DNA of 37,633 nt from the NCBI GenBank assembly GCA_002482775.1, contig DLGQ01000085.1, positions 19,618-57,250 on the forward strand, written 5' to 3'. Position 1 is the stretch's first letter. Each line of letters begins with the position of its first letter. Shown piece after piece: positions 24,680 through 31,757 of this stretch. The stretch comes from Flavobacteriales bacterium UBA7690 (GTDB taxonomy: Bacteria > Bacteroidota > Bacteroidia > Flavobacteriales_F > PHOS-HE28). The notes under the pieces were generated by a model. That model ran no database searches. It saw nothing but the letters and a program-made list of their open reading frames with translations, and had not been told where the DNA came from. A program made the position numbers and the translations under genes.

Positions 24680-25368
24680 AGGCGAACCAGCTTTTCACCG
24701 CTGATCATGCCGAAGTGCTGGCGGTAGTGGTAGCCGTAGTGGTAGCTGGTGGCCCACGTACTGCGGCGGTCCATCTTCTTTCCGTGGAGAATGGCCTTGC
24801 GTTGCATGTCGGTGCTCACGTACCGGGTCAGGGTTTCATCCGCCGGGTTAGCAACCAACCATTCGCGCAGGTACATGCCGGTGTGGTGCATCTGCAGGTA
24901 GGTAAGGCCATGCACACCGTTGTCGTATTGCTGGCGTTCGCTCAGCACCTGGTCGCGGTCGTCCACCATGGTCATGCCGCTGGTCACCATCACCAGTTGG
25001 CTCAGGTCGTTCACTGCATTGGGTTCGTCGGGTACGGGCCGATTGCGCAACTTTTCGATGGTGCTGGCCAGGTGCGCGGCCAGATCGATGCTCATATAGT
25101 CATCATCGTCCAGGAAGAGCAACCACTTGGCCTTGCTGGTGCGGGCCGCTAGGTTGCGGGCGGCACCGATGGAAAGCGCGTGGTCGTTGTTGTACACCAC
25201 CCACACACCCAGGTGGGCGTAGGTCTGTTCCTTGGCGCTGCTGAGTGCCTGGCGGAACCACTTGGCTTCGGCTCCACGGCTGTTCACGATCACTACATCC
25301 ACCAATGGCAGATCGGTGTGCGTGGCATTGCACAACGTGTACTCGGTACGGCTGGCCTGTTCGTTCAA
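24676..25368 (-). CDS. Family 2 (GT-A) glycosyltransferase
   Basis: 230 residues. The GT-A fold start is clear: a first strand DVVIVNSRG at 24-32, WFRQALSSAKEQTYAHLGVW, then AARNLAARTSKAKWLLFLDD ending in a DDDD run at 87-90 that holds the metal-binding DxD. A later region (TLTRYVSTDMQRKAILHGKK) is in the usual acceptor half. It should transfer a sugar from a nucleotide donor. In this structural block it could glycosylate a virion protein or alter host surface glycans; neither is shown. Length is close to the minimal domain. It ends by ATGA coupling to the next gene. Confidence 0.82.
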   Translation of the reverse strand: MNEQASRTEYTLCNATHTDLPLVDVVIVNSRGAEAKWFRQALSSAKEQTYAHLGVWVVYNNDHALSIGAARNLAARTSKAKWLLFLDDDDYMSIDLAAHLASTIEKLRNRPVPDEPNAVNDLSQLVMVTSGMTMVDDRDQVLSERQQYDNGVHGLTYLQMHHTGMYLREWLVANPADETLTRYVSTDMQRKAILHGKKMDRRSTWATSYHYGYHYRQHFGMISGEKLVRL

Positions 25369-25398
25369 AGCGGTGAAGTGTTGTGTGTGTGCAGAATT

Positions 25399-25430
25399 GC
25401 CGGGGACCGCACCACCAAGCGGCCCCCGGC
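25399..25430 (-). terminator. Hairpin between basic-tail protein and glycosyltransferase
   Basis: GCCGGGG (25399-25405) pairs with CCCCGGC (25424-25430) in the 81-base gap. The loop adds GC pairing (CCGC/GCGG). No T tract on the minus strand. It may be a partial terminator or a processing signal. Confidence 0.45.
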
Positions 25431-25449
25431 TTAACAGTGAAGAGGCGCT

Positions 25450-26100
25450 TTACCGCTTCTTCTTCGCGGCCTTGCGTGCGGCTTTCGCAGCGGTCTTCAC
25501 CGCCTTTGTAGCTGCACGCTTGGTCGCCTTCGTGGCGGGGGCACTTTTCCCACCCTCCGCTTTCGCGGCTGGCGTGCCCCCTTTCGGGTTCTTGGTGTCG
25601 CCACTTTCGGCGGCGGGCGCGAGCTGGGCAAGATGCTCCAACACTTTGGCCTTCGTGTCGAAGGTGCGGCCGCCGCTCATTGCGTAGCCCTTGCCCTCCT
25701 TCTTGATCACATCGTTGCCCAGGAGGAAGGCGAAACGCTCTTCCGGCGTATCAGGCAGGGCACCGTTGTAGATGGCCGCGAACGCACCCTGCTGCTTGCT
25801 GCGCTCACGGCGCTGGGCACGGCGGGCGTTGGGGCTTCGGCCGTCGCGTTTGAACAGCCGATCCGCGGCTTCGTTGAGCACGCGACCGACCAAGCCCAGG
25901 GCAATGAAGATGAGGTTACCCACCATGTCGCGCTGGAATGCACCTTCCACCTGGCAGGGGTTGCCATCGGGGCCGATCACTTCCAGCCTCACGCCATCGG
26001 CATGGGCCACACCGGTATTGGCTGCGCCGTAGTCTGTAACGGCCTTTTCCAGCTGCGATCGAAGTGTGGCGTCCACATTGCCACGGAGTTCAACGTTCAT
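25450..26100 (-). CDS. Protein with histone H1-like C-terminal tail
   Basis: The ATG at 26100 (MNVELRGNVDATLRSQLEKA) is preferred, giving 216 residues. The N-terminal 80 residues are strand/helix mixed with a hydrophobic stretch (MVGNLIFIALGLVGRVLN); a middle region reads YNGALPDTPEERFAFLLGND. From about residue 160 on it is lysine/alanine/proline-rich and ends in a 30-residue H1-like tail of KATKRAATK-type repeats. The tail should bind DNA. It is the first gene after the iteron-like region, so probably the first gene of the late transcript. Confidence 0.72.
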   Translation of the reverse strand: MNVELRGNVDATLRSQLEKAVTDYGAANTGVAHADGVRLEVIGPDGNPCQVEGAFQRDMVGNLIFIALGLVGRVLNEAADRLFKRDGRSPNARRAQRRERSKQQGAFAAIYNGALPDTPEERFAFLLGNDVIKKEGKGYAMSGGRTFDTKAKVLEHLAQLAPAAESGDTKNPKGGTPAAKAEGGKSAPATKATKRAATKAVKTAAKAARKAAKKKR

Positions 26101-26306
26101 GTTGCGGGGGTTTGAATGCCGCAAGCTATTTCGCATCTGCGGTGATCAAAGCACTGTGCAGCAGCTTGTTACAACCAGCCTTTTCCATGGGAAATAAAGC
26201 ACCGCAACACGCAATGGAGCGCGTGCGGTGATCCCGTTGCAGTGCCTTAGCATTCCACGCACAGAAATTCGCACCGGAGTTGGTGCATGGGAGTTGCCGC
26301 GCGGCA

Positions 26307-26533
26307 TTGTTCTATGTTCCAAAATGGCCTAAGCCATTGATGCACAGCCGGACAATTCGCTTTCGGGTTGTTCCAGCCGGAACAGACCGGCACCTTTTGT
26401 TCCGCTCGAATTGTTCCAGAATATGCACGGTTTGTTCTAAGAACAGGGTGCTTTGTTCCACCGTTCGTCACTTTGTTCTACGGCAAACTCTTCTACTTCA
26501 ACTACTTCCCTTAGAAATAGAACAATAGAACAA
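26307..26533. repeat. TTGTTC iteron-like array
   Basis: TTGTTC (usually followed by C or T) occurs in the forward direction at 26307, 26368, 26397, 26411, 26432, 26453 and 26473. The inverse GAACAA occurs at 26520 and 26528. The last four forward copies start 21, 21 and 20 bases apart, i.e. two helical turns, so a protein could bind on one face. Two copies are completed to inverted repeats: TTGTTCC with GGAACA (26368-26384) and TTGTTC-TAA-GAACA (26432-26445). The surrounding sequence is locally AT-richer. An iteron origin or an operator array fits. Confidence 0.65.
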
Positions 26534-26804
26534 AAGGTTGGAGTTATGCCAATTAGTCATGTTCGTTGCGAATTTGCGCACCTGCCCGGGTACGGTACCT
26601 CTCTGATCCCCGGAGGCGGCCGGAAAGTGGCCACCCGCGCGGGTCGGCGGGCGGCAGCGGCTTCGCCGGGAACGCGTGCGGCACGAAATGGCCTTCCAAG
26701 TGTTGGCTCTTCGCCCAGGCATAAAGTGCGGGCACAGGCATTCGGCGCTTCGCCCAGCCGTGTACCTCGTTGATGCCCTCGGGGCGGCGCGGAAGTGCCC
26801 CTAA

Positions 26805-26844
26805 AGCGAAGCGCCGCCACCAATTAAGGCGGCGGCGCTTCGCT
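26805..26844 (-). terminator. Strong hairpin ending the right-arm transcript
   Basis: AGCGAAGCGCCGCC (26805-26818) pairs perfectly with GGCGGCGCTTCGCT (26831-26844), a 14-bp stem with a 12-base loop. On the minus strand it is followed by TTTAGG, a short T run. It lies 19 bases past the lipoprotein stop. Confidence 0.75.
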
Positions 26845-26862
26845 GTTGTGCAGCGGACCGGG

Positions 26863-27372
26863 CTACGGCGTGGTCACCTTGGTCAGCTCGCCCAGCGGCA
26901 CCTCGCGCATGTCTTTTCCGCCGGTGCTCTTGGTGAACTCCACCAAGGCCGTGGAGGGGCGCATGCCCACGATGGTGCCAGTGACCAGCTTGCCCTGACG
27001 CTTGAACGCGACGGTATGTCCCACGGCCAGATCGATGCCGCCCGTTTGGACCGGGGTGGCCACGTCCTGTTGAACAGGGCGGCCCCAGACATCGCCCTGC
27101 ACTTTGATCCAGTTGCCGTTGCCCTTCACGTAAACGGCCACGTTCATCATGTACTCCCCTCCCGGGTGCTGGCGGCAGGCTTCTTCAATGGCCTCCTGCA
27201 GCGCGTCGTCGTGCTTGGTCTTGGCCTTTGCCTCCACGTTGCGCAGGATCAGTTCCCCGGGCTTGGTAGGGTCCACGTTGCGCGTAGATACCATGGTGAG
27301 CGATTCCACGCGGTTGTAGCTGCAGGAAGTAGCCACCAGGATGGCGGCAATGAAGGTGGTGGTGTGTTTCAT
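26863..27372 (-). CDS. Lipoprotein
   Basis: 169 residues. The N-terminus MKHTTTFIAAILVATSC is a lipoprotein signal with the lipobox VATSC; Cys17 would be lipidated. The mature part has a helix with a cysteine (DDALQEAIEEACRQHPGG), a strand pair (YMMNVAVYVKGNGNWIKVQG) and a C-terminal beta domain (HTVAFKRQGKLVTGTIVGMR) resembling a small SH3-like fold. It is the last gene of the right-arm operon. It could act in the envelope of the host, for example superinfection exclusion or lysis; no evidence separates these. Confidence 0.8.
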   Translation of the reverse strand: MKHTTTFIAAILVATSCSYNRVESLTMVSTRNVDPTKPGELILRNVEAKAKTKHDDALQEAIEEACRQHPGGEYMMNVAVYVKGNGNWIKVQGDVWGRPVQQDVATPVQTGGIDLAVGHTVAFKRQGKLVTGTIVGMRPSTALVEFTKSTGGKDMREVPLGELTKVTTP

Positions 27373-27390
27373 GGCGGATGCCGAATGTAG

Positions 27391-27612
27391 TTACCTGGGC
27401 GGCTTGCGCAAGCTGAGCGGGTGGCCCAAGCCCTTGCGCTCTTCCGCAGTCAGGTAGGTGTAGAGCACGCGGCGTTCGATGGCATCGGCTCGGATGTGGC
27501 TATCTGGGTCCGTTGCTCCAGGGCGGCCTTCGATGAGGTGTAGCGCATCACAGAGCCGCACGCGCTCGGGTGGCGTGGGCTCAGGTTCGGTGATGTAGGT
27601 GCCGAAGTCCAT
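27391..27612 (-). CDS. Unknown small protein
   Basis: 73 residues beginning MDFGTYITEPEPTPPERVRL. Helical, charged, no membrane segment, no motif recognised (AIERRVLYTYLTAEERKGLG). It lies 3 bases after the stop of the gene at 27616. Reality is supported by regular spacing. Confidence 0.58.
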   Translation of the reverse strand: MDFGTYITEPEPTPPERVRLCDALHLIEGRPGATDPDSHIRADAIERRVLYTYLTAEERKGLGHPLSLRKPPR

Positions 27613-27615
27613 GGC

Positions 27616-27873
27616 TCAGAGTGCATCCAGCACCTCCTGGCATTGCGGACAAACGGTTGTGATGGCTTCAGGACGGTCCCACTGATAAGCCTTGTATGGC
27701 ACCAGCACAACACGGCAGATGATCCAGAAGTTGGATGCCCAGCTAGCGCCACACGCCAGTACCGGTTCGCCACGCGTGCTGATCAGCGCATGCGTCAATG
27801 GCACTTCGCTCTTCACAGGCTGCAGAGCTGCGCGCAACTCTTCCACGCGAGCAGCCAGTTGTTGTTCGTTCAT
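27616..27873 (-). CDS. Small protein with C-terminal CxxC
   Basis: 85 residues: a helix (QLAARVEELRAALQPVKSE), a strand-rich middle (ALISTRGEPVLACGASWASN), and a CPQC pair near the end (TTVCPQCQEVLDAL). With the earlier cysteines it could bind zinc. Coupled to the next gene by ATGA. No family recognised. Confidence 0.6.
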   Translation of the reverse strand: MNEQQLAARVEELRAALQPVKSEVPLTHALISTRGEPVLACGASWASNFWIICRVVLVPYKAYQWDRPEAITTVCPQCQEVLDAL

Positions 27874-28013
27874 GGGCGTTTACGGTTCTTGATCCGTTCA
27901 AATAGCCGCAGGAAACGGCGGCGCAGTTCGTGAAGGCCCACCAACAACAGCAGCGCCACCACGAAGGCGACGGCATCGGCAATGTGGGTGAGGATGGGCG
28001 CGAGGGTGATCAT
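27870..28013 (-). CDS. Very small membrane protein (47 aa)
   Basis: A complete frame from ATG at 28013 to TGA at 27870-27872. It reads MITLAPILTHIADAVAFVVA then LLLLVG, a membrane segment at about 10-27, and a very basic tail (ELRRRFLRLFERIKNRKRP). ATGA overlaps join it to genes on both sides. Small hydrophobic-plus-basic proteins of this kind can be holins or antiholins, but this is only a shape match. Confidence 0.62.
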   Translation of the reverse strand: MITLAPILTHIADAVAFVVALLLLVGLHELRRRFLRLFERIKNRKRP

Positions 28014-28414
28014 GGTTCGGTCTGCTGGTCCTGGGCATCATGGTCCGCTTGGAACAGTGCGCGTTCCACCGCGTACCGTATGCGGCGATCGGCGATGTAC
28101 CGGTAGGCTCGTGTGGTGTCATTGCTGTTGCCGAAACGTGCGGCAACGTCCACAGCCTTCACGTAGGACTTTGCCCCTTCGTGCATCACCTCCAGATCCT
28201 CCACACACACGTTGGTGATGGTGAACACCCCGCGCTGGCCAGCAACCGGGGTAATGGTGAGAGGGTTGTTGATGGCACCCGGAGGCGGTTCGTATGTCGC
28301 AAGTTGTGGCGGCGTGTTGCTTGATGCGTAGATGAGTGCCACCAAGCACAGCAAGCCCACGAAGCAGGCCGCCACGAACACTATGAAGGAGAAGTTGATG
28401 GCGAGGGTGATCAT
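28010..28414 (-). CDS. Membrane-anchored protein
   Basis: 134 residues. Residues 6-29 (INFSFIVFVAACFVGLLCLV then ALIY) form a membrane segment. A proline-rich spacer (TYEPPPGAINNPLTITPVAG) leads to a strand pair (RGVFTITNVCVEDLEVMHEG) and a helical end. Coupled by ATGA to its neighbours. No family recognised; part of a second, right-arm cluster of membrane proteins. Confidence 0.65.
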   Translation of the reverse strand: MITLAINFSFIVFVAACFVGLLCLVALIYASSNTPPQLATYEPPPGAINNPLTITPVAGQRGVFTITNVCVEDLEVMHEGAKSYVKAVDVAARFGNSNDTTRAYRYIADRRIRYAVERALFQADHDAQDQQTEP

Positions 28415-28680
28415 GAGCGCTTGATAGTTGGCCAGTGTATGGTGAACGCGGCCTTGTCCAAGGCACCCTGTGGTTGTGTTTCGCAGGCATCAAGTAACTC
28501 TCTCAGGAAGCGACTTTCCAACGCCTTCGCCCTACGTTCTGCGCGCACTTCTTCCTCAGTGTAGACATGACCAGGATCGAACGCGGCGTTGCCCACCTTG
28601 GGCATCGCATCAAAGCGGCGCTGTGCCTCGGCACGCGGGTCGTGTACCTCATCTGTGATGATGATGATGTGCTTGCTCAT
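28411..28680 (-). CDS. Unknown small protein
   Basis: 89 residues: a short strand start (MSKHIIIITDEVHDPRAEAQ), then charged helices (YTEEEVRAERRAKALESRFL; RELLDACETQ). No membrane segment. Coupled by ATGA on both sides. No family recognised. Confidence 0.6.
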   Translation of the reverse strand: MSKHIIIITDEVHDPRAEAQRRFDAMPKVGNAAFDPGHVYTEEEVRAERRAKALESRFLRELLDACETQPQGALDKAAFTIHWPTIKRS

Positions 28681-28886
28681 GATCTTTTGATACTCTCGTT
28701 AGTGAAGGTGCAGGGGCGGCCGCTGGCCATGGCCTCGTTAGCCAGACGCTCGAACAGGGCATCGCGCCGACGGCTGCGGCGCAGGTCGATCAGCTTGCTG
28801 AAGGTGTTGCACACCACGATGGTGCAAACGGTAAAGCACAGTGCCTTCACAGCGTAGAGCGCTTCGGGGTTGAGTTGGATGGTCAT
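28677..28886 (-). CDS. Small membrane protein
   Basis: 69 residues. One hydrophobic helix at about 9-30 (LYAVKALCFTVCTIVVCNTF), then a very basic patch (KLIDLRRSRRRDALFERLAN) and a short tail. ATGA overlaps with both neighbours. No family recognised. Confidence 0.6.
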   Translation of the reverse strand: MTIQLNPEALYAVKALCFTVCTIVVCNTFSKLIDLRRSRRRDALFERLANEAMASGRPCTFTNESIKRS

Positions 28887-29089
28887 GGGCGGCTATTGGG
28901 TAAGAAGAGCGGGCGGAATAGCCAATCACCAACTGGCGAAAGGCCAAGGATGAATGCTTCTAGACCAAGGCAGAACCATAACACGTCCATCTGCCCAGCG
29001 AGCTGCAGGACTTGTTCGGTAAGTGTTGCGAGAACCCAGCAGAACACCGCGAGCTTCAACAGGTGGAACAACCAGATCAGGAGCTTCAT
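28883..29089 (-). CDS. Small two-span membrane protein
   Basis: 68 residues with two hydrophobic helices, about 1-24 (MKLLIWLFHLLKLAVFCWVL) and 34-58 (DVLWFCLGLEAFILGLSPVG). The short loop between and a basic end make a holin-like topology, but no holin family signature is visible. Coupled by ATGA on both sides. Confidence 0.6.
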   Translation of the reverse strand: MKLLIWLFHLLKLAVFCWVLATLTEQVLQLAGQMDVLWFCLGLEAFILGLSPVGDWLFRPLFLPNSRP

Positions 29090-29307
29090 GGGGTGGTCGG
29101 TTTGATGGGGTCGGGTGCGATGAAAGCCAACACGCGGTCCAGCTCAGACAAGCCTTCGGCATCACTGAACATCTTGGGCTTCGCGGGCGGTTGCTTTCGC
29201 TTCCAGTCGCGCGCAACTTGTGCGCGAACAGCACGTGCGATGTACTGCAGCTGGAACGGCGTTATGCTTCTGATCTCTGCGTCGGCATTCTCAATGGTGA
29301 TGTGCAT
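29086..29307 (-). CDS. Unknown small protein
   Basis: 73 residues: MHITIENADAEIRSITPFQL, then a basic helix (QYIARAVRAQVARDWKRKQP) and a C-terminal helix (GLSELDRVLAFIAPD). No membrane segment or motif recognised. It begins 2 bases after the Fic gene and is coupled to the next gene by ATGA. Confidence 0.6.
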   Translation of the reverse strand: MHITIENADAEIRSITPFQLQYIARAVRAQVARDWKRKQPPAKPKMFSDAEGLSELDRVLAFIAPDPIKPTTP

Positions 29308-29309
29308 GG

Positions 29310-29918
29310 CTAGGAATTGAGTTGGTGATGGATCGCGGCGGGCAGCATCTGCAGGAAGGGCATTGAGCGTTCCAGGTTAAGCGCTTCCCAACTGCTGCCG
29401 ATACGCCCTAGGTTCTGCAGGTATTCGGCACGGTTGTCGGCGTAGTACTCCCCGTTGCGGATGTGATAGGCCCATTCGCCGCGCTTCTGTGCGATGAACC
29501 AACGTTCCAGCAACCGTGCGGTGCGGCCGTTGCCATCGCGGAAGGGATGGATGCACAACACAGCCAGGTGCAGTTGCGCCGCCAAGAGCAGAACGGCATC
29601 GTCACGCAACACAGGCGGCTGTTGTGCTAGTTGCTCAAAAAGGTCCGTGAGCAAACCAGGCACCTCCGATGCACGCGGAGCCATGTACGTTGTGATGCCC
29701 AACACGGCGGTACCTGCAGGCTCTGTACGGAACGTGCGATGCACGGAGCCGGTGGCCACCGTGTGCGCGTGGAAGAGCAGGCGCATGTCCAGCGCTGCAC
29801 GGGGCAACACTTCCAACGGCTCCAATGCGGACAACTTGGTGCGGATCCGCGGCACCAGATCCAGCTTAGCGTTGTAGGCGTGGAACCAAGGGTAGTATTC
29901 AGGAACGAGGAACCTCAT
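29310..29918 (-). CDS. Fic-domain protein (probable AMPylase-type enzyme)
   Basis: 202 residues. The complete Fic motif HPFRDGNGRTAR lies at 124-135 with catalytic His124, and the preceding helix LLLAAQLHLAVLCI fits the family. Upstream, ITTYMAPRASEVPGLLTDLF at about 75-94 matches the flap and target-binding segment. Fic enzymes usually transfer AMP or another phosphate-containing group from a nucleotide to a protein hydroxyl. A clear inhibitory (S/T)xxxE(G/N) helix is not seen, and no antitoxin-like gene is obvious. Within a provirus it could modify host proteins or act in exclusion or defence; that is inference. Coupled to the 464-aa gene by ATGA. Confidence 0.88.
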   Translation of the reverse strand: MRFLVPEYYPWFHAYNAKLDLVPRIRTKLSALEPLEVLPRAALDMRLLFHAHTVATGSVHRTFRTEPAGTAVLGITTYMAPRASEVPGLLTDLFEQLAQQPPVLRDDAVLLLAAQLHLAVLCIHPFRDGNGRTARLLERWFIAQKRGEWAYHIRNGEYYADNRAEYLQNLGRIGSSWEALNLERSMPFLQMLPAAIHHQLNS

Positions 29919-31309
29919 TGCAGCTTGGCATTAACGAAGGCCAGGAACGCGGCCCGCTCTTCAGCGTCCATGTTGGAGAGCTTGCCGTAAAGCGAACGGA
30001 ACCGCTTCTTCACCACCTCGCGTTGGCGGCGGTCTTGGCCGAAGGGTTTGGCCAGGTCGGTGAGGTTGGCAGCGGCGGCACCATCGGGCGGTGTCCACTT
30101 GGGCGTTGCCGGCAACAGCTGCTCGATGGTCTTACCAGCTGGTACCGCCTCCACTTTCAGCGGCACTTCGTTAACCTGGTCGTGCAGCTCCAACAGCGCG
30201 GCGGTGGGATCGGCCACCATGGTGCCATCGGGGAGCACATCGCCCGCCTGGTGGCCCAGCTTCTTTTTGAGCTTGGAGCCGATCGCCTTCTTTGTCACAT
30301 TCGCCGCGTTGGTGGCATCGCGCTTCAACGCCTCACGGTCTTTGATGCGCTGCACCATCATCTTAATCTTTCCGTTGGCAGGTTGCGCACCAAGGGCAAG
30401 CGGTACGCGTTTCTGGGCGTAGTACGCCTCTGAAGCAATACCCTTGGGGGCTACCTGCAGCGGTCCCAGGTGGTCATTGTCTTTCAATGTCCAACCTGGT
30501 GCAAGCGGTACCTCGAACAACCAACACGTGCCATCCTTGGCCACCCATATCCACGGCTCAAGCTGGTGCGTGTGGATGTAGGGCAGGTTTTTGTCCGGGT
30601 GGAAGTAGCGTGCGGGTTCGCCGGGGCCTGGGGCGGTGCTGGCCTTCGGTTGCTTCGCATCGTTGTCCAGTACATCGCCAACTGTAATGCCTGCAGCATC
30701 CACAGTCGGGATCTGCATCGTGATCAATTGCCGCTTCCAATCGGCAGGCGTATCGTACTTGAACATCAACAAACCGGTGCCCTTGCTGCCGCCTTCTTGG
30801 CGAACGATGAGCGTTTCGTTCGGTGTCCCCTTGTTGGCCCATCCGCTCACACGGTCGGCGGCTTTCACTGCCGCCTTCACTTGGTCCCATGTCAGCGCGG
30901 TAGTGGGTGCCACCGCTTCCTGCGGCACCGTCTCCAACGTATGCCCTGCCCTCTTCTGTTTGGGCGTGCGCTCCATCTTCTTCGGTCGGATGTCGCGCGG
31001 TGCCCAATGGTGAACGCGCTCCAGGTATTCAAGCACGTGGTCCATGTCGGCATCGCTGGCCAGGCTTTCCAGTTCTTCGATGGTGCGCTCAGCGATACCT
31101 AGTTCGTCTTCAGCTTCGCCCAGTAGTTTCAACTGTGACTTGTTGGACTTGGCAGCATCTGCAGCACGCACCAACGCGTTGTGGCAAGCCACATGGTAAG
31201 CTACCTGGTCGATCACCGCTTGGCGTGTTATCTGGTAACGCTCAGGCGGCAGCTCCTTTCGGGCTGCAGCGGTCGGGGTGATCAGGTCGGTGTGTGTCGC
31301 GGTGCTCAT
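29915..31309 (-). CDS. Large unknown protein
   Basis: 464 residues, the second largest early product. The N-terminal 130 residues are helical (ITRQAVIDQVAYHVACHNAL; LKLLGEAEDELGIAERTIEE). The middle (about 145-300) is mixed, with YFHPDKNLPYIHTHQLEPWI and DGTCWLFEVPLAPGW. The C-terminal 120 residues are again helical and charged, ending DAEERAAFLAFVNAKLQ. No nuclease, ATPase or recombinase motif is visible. It lies between the primase-helicase and Fic genes and is coupled to the Fic gene by ATGA, suggesting a shared role in host takeover or replication. I do not recognise it. Confidence 0.72.
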   Translation of the reverse strand: MSTATHTDLITPTAAARKELPPERYQITRQAVIDQVAYHVACHNALVRAADAAKSNKSQLKLLGEAEDELGIAERTIEELESLASDADMDHVLEYLERVHHWAPRDIRPKKMERTPKQKRAGHTLETVPQEAVAPTTALTWDQVKAAVKAADRVSGWANKGTPNETLIVRQEGGSKGTGLLMFKYDTPADWKRQLITMQIPTVDAAGITVGDVLDNDAKQPKASTAPGPGEPARYFHPDKNLPYIHTHQLEPWIWVAKDGTCWLFEVPLAPGWTLKDNDHLGPLQVAPKGIASEAYYAQKRVPLALGAQPANGKIKMMVQRIKDREALKRDATNAANVTKKAIGSKLKKKLGHQAGDVLPDGTMVADPTAALLELHDQVNEVPLKVEAVPAGKTIEQLLPATPKWTPPDGAAAANLTDLAKPFGQDRRQREVVKKRFRSLYGKLSNMDAEERAAFLAFVNAKLQ

Positions 31310-31509
31310 GCGTGTGTGAATGTGACCACCACTGGACCGGACCTCTTTTCGCGGTTGTGGTGGCGGATGGCATCTTCTACTTGGCGCTTCAATGCTGGTG
31401 TGGACAACACTTCAGCGCCACGGCGTGAAACGAGGTTGTTGGCATCGTTGCAGAAGAACTGCAGGATGCACAACGGTGCCCAGAGGTGAAGCAGATCTCG
31501 TAGGCTCAT
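31306..31509 (-). CDS. Unknown small protein
   Basis: 67 residues beginning MSLRDLLHLWAPLCILQFFC, mildly hydrophobic, then NDANNLVSRRGAEVLSTPAL and a basic helix (KRQVEDAIRHHNREKRSG). No clear membrane segment or motif. ATGA overlaps on both sides. Confidence 0.58.
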   Translation of the reverse strand: MSLRDLLHLWAPLCILQFFCNDANNLVSRRGAEVLSTPALKRQVEDAIRHHNREKRSGPVVVTFTHA

Positions 31510-31757
31510 GCGTAGTGAACGTGCGTAAGAACAACTGCAGACTTGGCCAAATCAACCGCCTCGCACGTGGTCAGCATCGGGTCCAACCAGGCACCAAGCG
31601 CTTTCGGGTCGTAGTCATGTGCAACTTGGCGAGCGTGTTTGGCGCTGTTCGCGACCACCACCATGTCGAACACGCGATCCCACCAAGGAGCGAATGGCCC
31701 CGGATTTAGCTGCCTAGCGGCGTCGGTGACAGACAGGATGTAGCAGCGCATCGGCAT
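31506..31757 (-). CDS. Unknown small protein
   Basis: 83 residues: MPMRCYILSVTDAARQLNPG, then a strand and helix (RVFDMVVVANSAKHARQVAH) in a compact alpha/beta pattern, ending TTCEAVDLAKSAVVLTHVHY. No motif recognised. It overlaps the primase-helicase stop by one base (TGATG). Confidence 0.62.
   Translation of the reverse strand: MPMRCYILSVTDAARQLNPGPFAPWWDRVFDMVVVANSAKHARQVAHDYDPKALGAWLDPMLTTCEAVDLAKSAVVLTHVHYA

Larger units (their letters stand above)
26101..26862. other. Gene-free regulatory region between the two arms
   Basis: I find no convincing gene in these 762 bases; the frames present are short and low-quality. From 26101 to 26300 there is a near-palindrome (CACCGCA at 26198-26204 with TGCGGTG at 26222-26228). 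From 26307 to 26533 lies the TTGTTC array. From 26580 to 26760 the sequence is very GC-rich with palindromes such as ACCCGCGCGGGT and a repeated CTTCGCCCAG. From 26805 to 26844 lies the terminator of the right arm. This is the best candidate for an origin or the main late control region. Confidence 0.6.

Noticed and set aside
26247..26823. Several short frames in the gene-free region, including a 62-codon minus frame starting at 26741
   Set aside because: They have no coupled neighbours, overlap iterons, palindromes and the terminator, and compete with each other in several frames. The 62-codon frame looks slightly protein-like (ALYAWAKSQHLEG) but has no supporting start context; a gene relic is possible and not shown.
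28883..29089. Definite holin call for the two-span 68-aa protein
   Set aside because: Topology alone is not enough, the gene is in the early arm, and the muralytic enzyme is encoded far away in the late arm.
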